A stretch of DNA of 64,000 bases from Maridesulfovibrio sp050916235 (GTDB lineage: Bacteria; Desulfobacterota; Desulfovibrionia; Desulfovibrionales; Desulfovibrionaceae). Position 1 is the first letter of the stretch, and every line of letters begins with the position of its first letter. The position numbers and the translations under genes are program-made. The stretch spans positions 2,852,001 to 2,916,000 of the forward strand of contig NZ_CP104854.1 of NCBI RefSeq assembly GCF_050916235.1, read 5' to 3'. The notes beneath the pieces were generated by a model. That model was not told the DNA's origin and ran no database searches. It worked only from the letters and a program-made list of their open reading frames with translations. Of the stretch, positions 51,715 through 60,355 are shown piece by piece.

Positions 51715-52371
51715 CTAAAGGAATCCTTTGAAGGATTCGGCAATGCTTGCAGCGGTTTTAACTCTTGCCGGGGCGTTTTCGATAATGAAGGGCAGAATTT
51801 TGTCCGAATAGTCGCTCAGGCCGGAAAGCAGGGATGAGCTGAGTCCCTTGGACGAAGGAGATGCAACGAACTCCTTGATTTCCTTGTACAGGGTTTTGGC
51901 CTCGGTTACGGACTCGTTGCCGGAAGTGTAGGCGGTGGAAGCGTGGTCGTATACTTTCCTGGCTTTATCGAAACTGCTCGGGTCGGTTATTATATCGGTC
52001 AGCTTTGAGGAAAGTGAAGAATCGGTTGTAGCGGAATCCATGCTCTCGGAGAAGGCCACCATTTTTACCAGTCTGGTGAAACCGGACTCGGACTCAATCG
52101 AACCCAGTTCCGAGGTAAGTCCTGACGCTGAACTTGGGCTGAGCAGGCTCATGGTCGCTGTCTGGGCGTCCACAAGGTTTTCGGTGGAATCGGAAAAACC
52201 GGAATATACGTTTTTAGCCCTGCTGAGCAGGCTTGTTCCTTCTGCGGCGCTTTGGGCTGTTTCAGCTGAGGATGAAAGATCACTCAGGCTGAAAGCGTGG
52301 GCCGGGGTAAGCTGCATAAGCAGGCAGGACAGGGCCAGAACCAGTGTTAACAGGGTATGTTTTTTTTTCAT
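51715..52371 (-). CDS. Exported Ser-rich helical protein, unknown function
   Basis: This 218-residue protein has a clear signal peptide (KKKHTLLTLVLALSCLLMQL) ending at AHA near residue 26. The mature part is rich in Ser, Ala and Leu, with helical stretches and no cysteines after the signal. GGGAG precedes ATG 52371. I recognise no family. A periplasmic location is likely. It shares a palindromic terminator with metF. Confidence 0.7.
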   Translation of the reverse strand: MKKKHTLLTLVLALSCLLMQLTPAHAFSLSDLSSSAETAQSAAEGTSLLSRAKNVYSGFSDSTENLVDAQTATMSLLSPSSASGLTSELGSIESESGFTRLVKMVAFSESMDSATTDSSLSSKLTDIITDPSSFDKARKVYDHASTAYTSGNESVTEAKTLYKEIKEFVASPSSKGLSSSLLSGLSDYSDKILPFIIENAPARVKTAASIAESFKGFL

Positions 52372-52486
52372 GGATAGATCTCCCTCTTTTTAGATTATGA
52401 GTGACTATACACGAGGGGAATTTTTTTTACCATTAGAAAGCTCTGGTTGAGCACAGCTTGCTGCTCTAATGCATTATTAATTCCGC

Positions 52487-54322
52487 TTATAGATAGATAA
52501 TTGGTAGCAGGAAAGAGAGTATTCCCCACATCAGAAAGACCAGTGGAATTCCAACCTTCATGAATTCTGCAAAAGTGTACTCCCCGGCATTCATGACCAG
52601 CAGGTTTGTTTTGTAGGCCATGGGTGTTGCAAAGCTGAGGTTGGCACCGAAGAGCACCGCAAGGACAAATGGTTCTGCCGGTTGCCCAAGTTGGTTGGCG
52701 ATCGAAATTGCTATGGGGGTTCCAATTACAGCTGTGGCGTTGTTGGATATTATGTTGGTAAACAGGGCCATGAGAAGGATGAGGCCGCTGATCACGAATG
52801 AAGGGGAGGCCTGTCCGCTCAAGCTGACAAAGAGTGTTCCCAGATAATCGGCAGCACCGGTGATCAGCATTGCGGTGCCAAGTGCCAGACTTGTTACCAC
52901 TATCAGTATCACCTGTGCGCTCAGAGCTCGGGTTGCATCGCGCCATGTCTGGCATCCTGTCAGGATCATGAGCAGAGCACCACACGGGGCACTGATCGCA
53001 ATGGGAAGCAGTCCGAATGCGGCAACCAGAATGATTCCCAGCATGATCCCCATCGCCAGCGGGGCTTTGCTTGAATAAGGGAGGTCCATGGTTGAGTCAA
53101 GGACCAGCACCTGGTTGCTTTTTTTCAGTTCTGAAATTTTATCTCTGGGCCCCTGTACCAGAAGTATGTCTCCCACCTGTAGTCTTATACTACTCAATTT
53201 ATCAAATATTCTGCGAAACCTGATCCCGTAACGGTGTATGGCAAGTGTTATCAGCCCGAAACGCTCTGTGAAGCGGTAGTTGTCCAGAGTTGTCCCGTTA
53301 AGTGGAGATCCCTGGAAAACCACTAGCTCTGCAATTTGCTGGTCACCTGCCTCGAGTACGTGTTCTTCGTCCACTGGAGTATCGGAAGATCCTACGGGGT
53401 ATAAGGTTCCCTTCAGGATTTTTTCGAATTCTTTCAATCGGTCCGGGGTATCGCTGATGACCAGATGGTCTCCGGCCTGGAGGATTGCGCCAGGATCAAG
53501 GTAGATAGGTCTTCCTTCACCTCTTTCGAGCGATGACACGGACATTGTGCCTTCAGTCATCTCCAGAGCTTTGGAAAGCGGTTGTCCGTCGAGTACACTC
53601 CCTTCTGGGATTTCAAGATGGGCGGTGAAGATTCGCGGTGAACAATCTTCCAGTGAGATGTTTCTTTTGGTGATGAGCTTGGGAGCTATGAGCCACAGGT
53701 ATGCTATTCCGACTCCCCCGGCTATGGCGGCTGGCATTACAAAGTCGAACATGCCGAAGCTCGGTACTCCCATCTCTGAAGCAACGGTTACGACAAGAAG
53801 GTTCGTGGATGTTCCTATTGTGGTGGCTGTTCCTCCAAGCAGCGTTGAAAACCCCATCGGCATCAGTATGGATGATGCTGTATTGTTTGTTTTGAGAGAC
53901 ACGCTTATGAGGACAGGCAGCAGAAGAACCACTACGGGCACATTGTTTACAAATGCGCTGACAAAAGCTCCGAGAAGCAGCGTCAGAAGGAAAGAAAGAG
54001 AGGGATTGTTCTTCCAAATTCTGGAAAGAATTCTACCCAGCGGGTCGAGTGATCCGGTCCTCAGTATTCCCTGTCCCGCAACCATAAGGGCACAAACCGC
54101 GATTAATGCTTCGTTGCCGAATCCATAAAAAAAATTAACCGCTCGAAAAGTTATTCCGTCTTTTTCGAAAGGAAATAGTTCAAAACCGATGGTCAGGGAC
54201 AGCAGAATAAGTAAGCTGGAGGTTTCAAGAGGAGTTTTCTCCCTGCTGAAAAGTACAAGGGCAATGGCAGTCAGGATAAGGACCGCTACGGCGTGTTCGT
54301 TGGGAGGGTATGGCAGGACCAT
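52487..54322 (-). CDS. SLC13-family anion permease with two TrkA-C domains
   Basis: This 611-residue membrane protein has two halves of the DASS/CitM fold. FVNNVPVVVLLLPV, followed by TLLGGTATTIGTSTNLLV, is the first substrate/Na+ site, and TNIISNNATAVIGTP with FGANLSFATPMAYKTNLLV is the second. The central cytoplasmic part (about 225-400) carries two RCK-C units (SVLDGQPLSKAL, GSPLNGTTLDNY). Relatives transport sulfate, dicarboxylates or other anions with Na+. Sulfate would suit this organism but cannot be shown from sequence. GGAG precedes ATG 54322. Confidence 0.9.
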   Translation of the reverse strand: MVLPYPPNEHAVAVLILTAIALVLFSREKTPLETSSLLILLSLTIGFELFPFEKDGITFRAVNFFYGFGNEALIAVCALMVAGQGILRTGSLDPLGRILSRIWKNNPSLSFLLTLLLGAFVSAFVNNVPVVVLLLPVLISVSLKTNNTASSILMPMGFSTLLGGTATTIGTSTNLLVVTVASEMGVPSFGMFDFVMPAAIAGGVGIAYLWLIAPKLITKRNISLEDCSPRIFTAHLEIPEGSVLDGQPLSKALEMTEGTMSVSSLERGEGRPIYLDPGAILQAGDHLVISDTPDRLKEFEKILKGTLYPVGSSDTPVDEEHVLEAGDQQIAELVVFQGSPLNGTTLDNYRFTERFGLITLAIHRYGIRFRRIFDKLSSIRLQVGDILLVQGPRDKISELKKSNQVLVLDSTMDLPYSSKAPLAMGIMLGIILVAAFGLLPIAISAPCGALLMILTGCQTWRDATRALSAQVILIVVTSLALGTAMLITGAADYLGTLFVSLSGQASPSFVISGLILLMALFTNIISNNATAVIGTPIAISIANQLGQPAEPFVLAVLFGANLSFATPMAYKTNLLVMNAGEYTFAEFMKVGIPLVFLMWGILSFLLPIIYL

Positions 54323-54520
54323 TTTCTGAACTCCATGATGGTGGGACCATCAAGATAATTTTATGATAATTCACTATTTGTATCATCATATATTACGTCG
54401 GCAGGAGTGCAAATAAAATAGTATAGTTCCAGCGTGAGATTAGAATATCGCAGATACTGCCGGGTAGTGCAGGGAATTGGTGAGCGTAGAATGGAGACGC
54501 GGACAAACCGCAGAAAAAGA

Positions 54521-54553
54521 AAAAAGCCGCAATCTTAATGACTGCGGCTTTTT
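54521..54553 (-). terminator. Terminator of the tRNA-Leu gene
   Basis: A perfect 11-bp inverted repeat AAAAAGCCGCA/TGCGGCTTTTT lies 11 bases after the tRNA 3' end on the minus strand. Confidence 0.85.
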
Positions 54554-54564
54554 AACTTGCAGGA

Positions 54565-54651
54565 TGGTGCCGAAGAGAAGACTCGAACTTCCACGGGGGA
54601 ACCCCCACTAGACCCTGAACCTAGCGTGTCTACCAATTCCACCACTTCGGC
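54565..54651 (-). tRNA. tRNA-Leu (anticodon CAG)
   Basis: The minus strand gives a complete 87-base class II tRNA. The acceptor GCCGAAG pairs with CTTCGGC, followed by ACCA encoded in the DNA. The D arm contains GGAATTGGTAGAC. The anticodon stem CTAG/CTAG presents CAG in the loop. A long variable arm (GGGGG/CCCCC) and GTTCGAGTC in the T arm complete it. Confidence 0.97.
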
Positions 54652-54812
54652 ACGGCGAGAATCTGTATATGGATATGCAGACGCTTTTGCAAGAACTTTC
54701 TGTGTTAAAATTCAAATAAACTGGTCATGGTGGTGAATCCGGCAATGATCGGGGCTATCCGGGGCAGCATCAAGGGAGAACAGGTGTCGATATATACAGA
54801 AATGCTTTCTAA

Positions 54813-54841
54813 TTGTGGATGTTGTCCACAACTGTTATATA
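54813..54841 (+). promoter_or_regulatory. Promoter with overlapping perfect palindrome
   Basis: TTGTGG (54813-54818) and TATATA (54836-54841) are spaced 17 bp apart. A perfect palindrome TTGTGGA-N5-TCCACAA (54813-54831) covers the -35 and most of the spacer, an ideal place for a repressor. It resembles Rex and HcpR half-sites, but the spacing is one base longer than either. The downstream operon encodes the bd-like/octahaem pair. Confidence 0.5.
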
Positions 54842-54872
54842 GACCCAAACCGCAAAAAAATGGGGGAATTCA

Positions 54873-55913
54873 ATGGACCCGTCTTCTCTGATACCTGAAG
54901 CAATCGGCATATCTGTCCCTCCGGTGTGGCCGGTCACGCTGTCGATAATCACATTTTCCGTGCATCTGCTGCTGATGAACGCCGTTTTCGGCGGAACAGC
55001 CATTGTCTTTATTCACTCCCTGTCAGGGGGAAGCGAGATTTCGCGCAACCTGTCCCGCAAGCTGCCGACACTGCTGGCTCTTGCAATCAATGCCGGGGTT
55101 CCTCCCCTGCTGTTCCTGCAGGCGGTGTACGGGCAGTTCAGTTATGTGTCTTCCATACTTATGGCGGTCTTCTGGCTGGCGGTCATCGGGGCTCTCATCA
55201 GTGGATATTACGGGCTGTACTACCATAATTACCGTTATGAAAAACTTGGTTCATCCGGGCGCAGGTATATCATGCTGGCAGTGTTGAGCATGATCTCCTA
55301 CATCGGTTTCATGCTTTCCAATAAGATGACCCTCATGCTGCGCCCCGAGGTCTGGCCGCAGTATTTCAGCGATCCCAACGGTTTTATTCTCAATCTCGGA
55401 GATCCGGTCCTTATTCCCAGGTTCATGCATTTTGTTATTTCAGCCTTTGCCGTAGGCGGGCTGGTGGTGGCCGTTACCGGTTACCGGAACGGGACTCAAA
55501 GTTTCATCGACTGCGGCATGAAGTGGTTTTACCGCTCAACTCTGGTCAACATTTTCATGGGATTATGGTTTCTTGTCGCGCTTCCGAAGGACGTTATGCG
55601 GATCTTCATGGGGCAGAATATGACGGCTACCGTTCTGCTTGCTGTCGGCCTCGCGGCAACATTGGTGATGCTCCATTCCGGATTTACCCGCAATGTCCGT
55701 GTCGCCGTTCTTTCGACCGTTACAATTGTGCCGGTAATGGCCACCATGCGCCATCTGGTCCGGCAGCAGTACCTGTCACCTTATTTCACACTTGATACCG
55801 CCCCGGTCTCCGGCCAGTGGCAGCCATTAATGCTGTTTGTCGGCGCCATTGCTGTCGGCTGTTGCTGCATCCTCTACATGATCAGACTCATGCTCAGGGC
55901 TGAAAGGAGTTAA
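54873..55913 (+). CDS. CydA-like membrane subunit (His-bearing partner)
   Basis: This 346-residue protein has about eight membrane helices. By eye it aligns with the first half of cytochrome bd subunit I. FSVHLLLMNAVFGG places His31 at the conserved haem-ligand position of helix 1. IPRFMHFVISAFAVGGLV places His186 at the position of the second haem-b ligand. The acidic pair of helix 3 and the GRQPW quinol motif are absent. It lies two bases before the next gene, which has the complementary residues. It probably binds haem b and docks the multihaem subunit, but this is inference. The first ATG (54873) is used; the Shine-Dalgarno GGGGG is acceptable. Confidence 0.7.
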   Translation: MDPSSLIPEAIGISVPPVWPVTLSIITFSVHLLLMNAVFGGTAIVFIHSLSGGSEISRNLSRKLPTLLALAINAGVPPLLFLQAVYGQFSYVSSILMAVFWLAVIGALISGYYGLYYHNYRYEKLGSSGRRYIMLAVLSMISYIGFMLSNKMTLMLRPEVWPQYFSDPNGFILNLGDPVLIPRFMHFVISAFAVGGLVVAVTGYRNGTQSFIDCGMKWFYRSTLVNIFMGLWFLVALPKDVMRIFMGQNMTATVLLAVGLAATLVMLHSGFTRNVRVAVLSTVTIVPVMATMRHLVRQQYLSPYFTLDTAPVSGQWQPLMLFVGAIAVGCCCILYMIRLMLRAERS

Positions 55914-55915
55914 CG

Positions 55916-58378
55916 ATGGAATATCCAATCTGGCATCTGACAACTTTCGGCGGCGGTTTCTGGATTGCGCTGGTTGCCACCCTGCATGTTTTCGTGGCCC
56001 AGTTTGCAGTTGGCGGCGGCCTTTTTCTGGTTGTGGCCGAAAAAATGGCTTATCGGACAGAATCTTCCGAACTGCTTGATTACGTTAAGAAGCATTCCAA
56101 GTTTTTCCTGCTCCTGACCATGGTATTCGGCGGCGGGTCCGGTGTGGCCCTCTGGTTCACCATGGCTCTGCTCAGCCCGCAGGGGACTATTGTGCTTGTC
56201 CGTGAATTTCTCTTCGCCTGGGCAACAGAGTGGGTCTGGTTTGTGGGTGAAATTGTGGCCCTGCTCATCTATTATTATTACTGGGACCGCATGAAACGTG
56301 AGGACCATGTCAAAATCGGCTGGTTCTATTTCCTGTTTGCATGGCTGTCCCTTTTCACCATCAACGGGGTTATCTCCTTCATGCTCACTCCCGGCAACTG
56401 GGTGGAAACCCGCAGTTTTTGGGATGCCATATTCAACCCCACATTCTGGCCGGCCCTGTTTTTCCGTGCAGCTCTCTGCGTAATGCTGGCCGGTCTGTTC
56501 GGCTTTGTGACTGCAGCCATGCTCAAGGGGGAGGATATCCGCTGCCTGATGGTCCGTTTCTGCGGGCTCTGGACGCTGGTCGGTCTGCTTCTGGTTCTAC
56601 CGTTCGGTTACTGGTATCTGGCAGCCATTCCGGCTGAGCAGGCCATGCAGGTTATGTACAAGTCGCAACGCGTAGCTTTTTTTATAAAAATGTTCCTGTA
56701 TACCGCTCCGGTAATTCTTGCCGGAGGACTGTTCATGTCCGTCTGCGTACCCCGCAGGGTCAATTTTACTTCTGCGGTGGTTCTGCTGCTGCTTTCCCTT
56801 GTTTTCTACGGCTCCTTTGAATTCACACGTGAAGCCGGCAGAAAGCCCTATGTAGTCTGGAACGATGTCTACTCCACCAATATCACGGTCAAGCAGGCCC
56901 GCGAACTGGCCGGCAAGTCGATTCTGCAGAATTCCAAATGGGTTCCGCAGGAGCTGCGGGAAATTACCGATAAAAACCGCATGAAAGCCGGGGAATGGCT
57001 CTACCAGATGCAGTGCGCACCGTGTCATTCCATAAACGGTCCCATGAATGATATTGTTCCCCGCACGGCCAAGTATACTGCAGCCGGATTGGATGCGTTC
57101 ATATCCGGTATGGGCAGGCTCAACAGATACATGCCCGAGTTTATCGGCATTGCCCCGGAACGTTTGGCTCTTGCCGAATACATTGCATCCCTCAGTCCGG
57201 GAGAAAATCCGGAACTTCCTGAACCTCCGCAGGACGGTGTTGCCCCCGGACAATTCGAGCCTGAACAGAAGTATGTGCTGATGGCCTGGCCGCTCGAAGG
57301 CTTGCGGCTGCTCATAGAAAAGGACCGGGAAATGCTGGTCACGGACAAGGGCAGCGTTGTGCGTGCTCAGCTTCTGCTGCGCGGCGATCCGCCTGAAGTG
57401 GTCACCGAAGACGTGAAAATTATCTGCACACCGCAAGGATCTGAAGAAAAATATGAACTTGAAGCCGCGGATGGATTTTTCCAGTCTCCGGCCATTGAGG
57501 TCTATCCTTACAATATCGACGGCTATCAGCCGCTTCCTCCGGTTGAGGTCAGGGCGTACGACAGCGAAGGACAGCTGCTGGCTGAGACAACGATTGTCCT
57601 GCCTGTCTCCACCCGTCCGGGCTGCAACAACTGTCATGGCGGAGGCTGGGACAGGCCCGGTCAGGGAGGGCTTTCCTCCAAAACCGTTACCGACATCGTT
57701 TCCGTCCATGATCGTGATAACCACACCGATTTCAAATCGCGTATCAAGGGCGGGGAAATCATTGATTGCCTTGCCTGCCATGATGGTGACATGCAGCTTG
57801 ACCTTTCGGCTGCATTGCACGGTTTCCATGCGGTGTATCTGTCCGGCAAAGATAACGGAGCCTGCATGATGTGCCATCCGCAGGAGAGCCTGCGCGGGCT
57901 GCATCGCGATATCGGCATGGAGTGCGTCAACTGTCACGGCAGCATGGAGAATCATGCCCTTGCGCTGCTCAAGGCCGAAGGCGGCAAGCCTGCAGCGGAA
58001 AAGCTGATTTCACTGGTTATGCCCGCTGATTTTGATCTTGAGGAAATCAATCCCCGGACTCCGTGGGTTCAGCAGCCGGACTGCCTGACCTGCCACGTGG
58101 AGTTCGGTGCTCCGGATACAGATTCGGCATTCAATGTCTGGACCGATCGCAAGGAAGGTCTCTTCCGCAACCGTAAGGATGAAATGGGAGCGGTGATGTG
58201 TGCGGCCTGTCATAATGCGCCGCATGCCGTGTTCCCGGCTGTCGACGAGCGTGATAACCTGCGTGCGTTGCAGTACATGAAAGAAGCAAAACCCGTCGGG
58301 GCAGGGGGAACCTGCACCGTCTGTCACGAGGATGATATGGGCTATCCGGCACACCATCCCGGCATGGGGTTGGAATAG
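55916..58378 (+). CDS. CydA-like membrane domain fused to an eight-haem cytochrome c
   Basis: This 820-residue protein has a membrane part (about 1-310) aligning with cytochrome bd subunit I. ATLHVFVAQFAVGGG carries His24 at the helix-1 ligand position. FGGGSGVALWF matches the GVATG segment. TEWVWFVGE, followed by a WDRM segment, matches helix 3 with Glu105 and Glu112 at the proton/haem-d positions. At the second ligand position it has Arg (FFRAALCVMLAG). The periplasmic part contains eight CxxCH sites: one near 366 (CAPCH, in a monohaem domain) and seven between about 565 and 805 (CNNCH, CLACH, CMMCH, CVNCH, CLTCH, CAACH, CTVCH). It would move electrons between the membrane and periplasmic cytochromes. 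Oxygen or another substrate cannot be decided. Confidence 0.75.
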   Translation: MEYPIWHLTTFGGGFWIALVATLHVFVAQFAVGGGLFLVVAEKMAYRTESSELLDYVKKHSKFFLLLTMVFGGGSGVALWFTMALLSPQGTIVLVREFLFAWATEWVWFVGEIVALLIYYYYWDRMKREDHVKIGWFYFLFAWLSLFTINGVISFMLTPGNWVETRSFWDAIFNPTFWPALFFRAALCVMLAGLFGFVTAAMLKGEDIRCLMVRFCGLWTLVGLLLVLPFGYWYLAAIPAEQAMQVMYKSQRVAFFIKMFLYTAPVILAGGLFMSVCVPRRVNFTSAVVLLLLSLVFYGSFEFTREAGRKPYVVWNDVYSTNITVKQARELAGKSILQNSKWVPQELREITDKNRMKAGEWLYQMQCAPCHSINGPMNDIVPRTAKYTAAGLDAFISGMGRLNRYMPEFIGIAPERLALAEYIASLSPGENPELPEPPQDGVAPGQFEPEQKYVLMAWPLEGLRLLIEKDREMLVTDKGSVVRAQLLLRGDPPEVVTEDVKIICTPQGSEEKYELEAADGFFQSPAIEVYPYNIDGYQPLPPVEVRAYDSEGQLLAETTIVLPVSTRPGCNNCHGGGWDRPGQGGLSSKTVTDIVSVHDRDNHTDFKSRIKGGEIIDCLACHDGDMQLDLSAALHGFHAVYLSGKDNGACMMCHPQESLRGLHRDIGMECVNCHGSMENHALALLKAEGGKPAAEKLISLVMPADFDLEEINPRTPWVQQPDCLTCHVEFGAPDTDSAFNVWTDRKEGLFRNRKDEMGAVMCAACHNAPHAVFPAVDERDNLRALQYMKEAKPVGAGGTCTVCHEDDMGYPAHHPGMGLE

Positions 58379-58381
58379 TGA

Positions 58382-58470
58382 TGCCTCCGGCGGCTGGGGA
58401 AGGAAAACTTTTGCAAAAGTTTTCCTTCCCCAGACCCCATCCTTTCAAAACCTTTTAACATGGCTTCGCC
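58382..58470 (+). repeat. Family B repeat element with perfect 40-bp palindrome
   Basis: GCCTCCGGCGG precedes a perfect 40-bp palindrome (58394-58433) centred on TTTTGCAAAA. A tail with CCTTTCAAAACCTTTTA and GGCTTCGCC follows. An inverted copy of the whole element lies at 58706-58786. It can also serve as terminator for the cytochrome operon. Confidence 0.8.
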
Positions 58471-58596
58471 GCTTGGGTCCGTTTGACCGGGGTTTTAGAA
58501 CGTTAGTTCCTGCATTCTGGATACACATAGTTTTTGCTGTGGTATTTGAATCGGTTGTCAGGGCTATTTCGGTATCTTAATGGTAGTCCAAAAAAG

Positions 58597-58635
58597 ATCA
58601 GGCCGTAATATCCTTTTCGGATATTACGGCCTGAT
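58597..58635. terminator. Hairpin sharing its core with the one at 32.6 kb
   Basis: A perfect 17-bp stem (58597-58613 with 58619-58635) contains GGCCGTAATATC, as at 32562-32617. It lies between the two inverted family B elements. Confidence 0.65.
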
Positions 58636-58705
58636 TTATATGACAATCTGCCTTGGTCCGGCGAAACCTTGTTAACCTTCTTTCAATTCGTTCTGCCAGT
58701 CTAGG

Positions 58706-58786
58706 GGCGAAGCCTGATAAAAGGTTTTGAAAGGGATTCCAAAGGGAAAACTTTTGCAAAAGTTTTCCCTTTGGCCGCCGGAGGCA
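58706..58786 (-). repeat. Family B repeat element, inverted copy, perfect 36-bp palindrome
   Basis: Read on the minus strand it starts TGCCTCCGGCGGC, has a perfect 36-bp palindrome (58739-58774), then GAATCCCTTTCAAAACC, TTTTATCAGGCTTCGCC. Its position just after the helicase stop suggests it also ends that transcript. Confidence 0.8.
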
Positions 58787-58789
58787 TAA

Positions 58790-60355
58790 TTAAGCGCGTT
58801 TAAGCAGCGGACGTTCGTTCTTGGCGGTTGGGGTGTTCACAGAGCGCATGATGTTATCGTAATCACCTGCGGGCACGGTGAAGGTGGACTGACGTCCCTG
58901 AATCTGCACGTGCTGGATGCGAACGGGGTTGATGCGTGCGCGGCGGCAGATCATATCCACTAGCTTGCGCGGGGTCATTCCGTGTGCACGGCCGACGAAA
59001 GCGGTCAGGCGTACACGGCCGCGGGCGTTGTTCTTGGAACACTCGTCGATGACCTTGTAGCTGCGTTTGTCGAGCACGCTGCCCTGTGAATGCTGGAGCA
59101 GTGCGGCGACGACTTCTTCGGGTTCGGCATTATCGAGCAGTTCGCTGGCGAGCGGCAGGTAGGAAAGATGGTTGCCGCTGTTGACGATCTCGCTCAGTTC
59201 AATGCCCATGCAGGACTTCTTGACCTCGATGACTTCATCGATGGTGGGCAGGGGCTGCTTTTCAACACGCATCTGGGTGATCTTGGTGATGTAGCGCAGT
59301 TTTCCGAACTCGCGGGGGGTGATGATGGTTACGGCAACACCGCTTTTACCGGCACGACCGGTACGGCCCACGCGGTGCACGTAGCTCTGGGGGTCCTGCG
59401 GCAGGGCGAAGTTGACCACGTGTGTCAGGTCAGGCACGTCGATACCGCGTGCGGCAACGTCGGTGGCCACGAGAATCTTGCATTTGCGTTTACGGAAACG
59501 CAGCAGGATGTCTTCGCGGCGGGACTGGGAGAGGTCGCCGTGGATGGGTTCTGCGGGGTAACCGCGTTCGCCGAGTTGGCCGGCCACGTAATCGGCATCT
59601 GCGCGGGTGCGGCAGAATACAAGACCGTAGAATTCGCTCTGGGCGTCAACAACGCGGCAGAGGGCTTCAAAGCGGTCACGCTCGTTCACTTCGTGGAAAA
59701 TCTGTTCGGTGAGCGGGGTTTCGTTCTTTTCAGGTTTTACGGAGATGACATCGTAATCGCCCATGAATTTCTTGGCGATGTTCATTACTTCCGGGGGCAT
59801 GGTGGCGGAGAAGAGCAGGGTGCGGTGGTTGTCACCGGCACTTTCCATGATGTCGGAAACATCGTCGAGGAAGCCCATGTTGCACATTTCGTCAGCTTCA
59901 TCGAGAACGAAGTTGGTTACGCGGGAAAGGTCAAGGGTTCCACGGCGGATGTGGTCGAGCACACGGCCGGGAGTTCCTACTACGATGTCTGCGCCGCGCT
60001 TGAGGGCCTTGAGCTGGGGCAGCATGGCCTGTCCGCCGTAGACGGTAGCTACGAAAATGCGGCGGTTTCCGCGGAAGGAAATGATTTCGTCCGCAACCTG
60101 CAGGGCCAGTTCGCGGGTGGGGGTCAGGACGATGGCCTGAACGTGTCCGGCTCCCTCGCGTACGTTTTCAATGATGGGCAGGCCGAAAGCTGCAGTCTTG
60201 CCGGTTCCGGTCTGTGCCTGGCCCACAATGTCCTTTTCGCCGGACAGAAGAAGCGGAATGGTTGCTTCCTGAATGGGTGTGGGGTTCTCAAAGCCTTTTT
60301 TTTCAAGTGCTTCGATGGTAGCGTCAGACAGACCGAGATTTCTGAATTTTTCCAT
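58790..60355 (-). CDS. deaD: DEAD-box ATP-dependent RNA helicase
   Basis: This 521-residue protein has all helicase core motifs: Q motif (FENPTPIQEATIP), AQTGTGKTAAF, PTRELALQ, TPGRVLDHI, DEAD, SATMPPE, and C-terminal ATDVAARGID with HRVGRTGRAGKSG. The final 80 residues form a DbpA/CsdA-type RNA-binding domain (RLTAFVGRAHGMTPRKLVDMIC). It unwinds RNA in ribosome assembly or mRNA decay, often in the cold. The upstream region is long and structured, as is common for cold-shock helicases. Confidence 0.95.
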   Translation of the reverse strand: MEKFRNLGLSDATIEALEKKGFENPTPIQEATIPLLLSGEKDIVGQAQTGTGKTAAFGLPIIENVREGAGHVQAIVLTPTRELALQVADEIISFRGNRRIFVATVYGGQAMLPQLKALKRGADIVVGTPGRVLDHIRRGTLDLSRVTNFVLDEADEMCNMGFLDDVSDIMESAGDNHRTLLFSATMPPEVMNIAKKFMGDYDVISVKPEKNETPLTEQIFHEVNERDRFEALCRVVDAQSEFYGLVFCRTRADADYVAGQLGERGYPAEPIHGDLSQSRREDILLRFRKRKCKILVATDVAARGIDVPDLTHVVNFALPQDPQSYVHRVGRTGRAGKSGVAVTIITPREFGKLRYITKITQMRVEKQPLPTIDEVIEVKKSCMGIELSEIVNSGNHLSYLPLASELLDNAEPEEVVAALLQHSQGSVLDKRSYKVIDECSKNNARGRVRLTAFVGRAHGMTPRKLVDMICRRARINPVRIQHVQIQGRQSTFTVPAGDYDNIMRSVNTPTAKNERPLLKRA

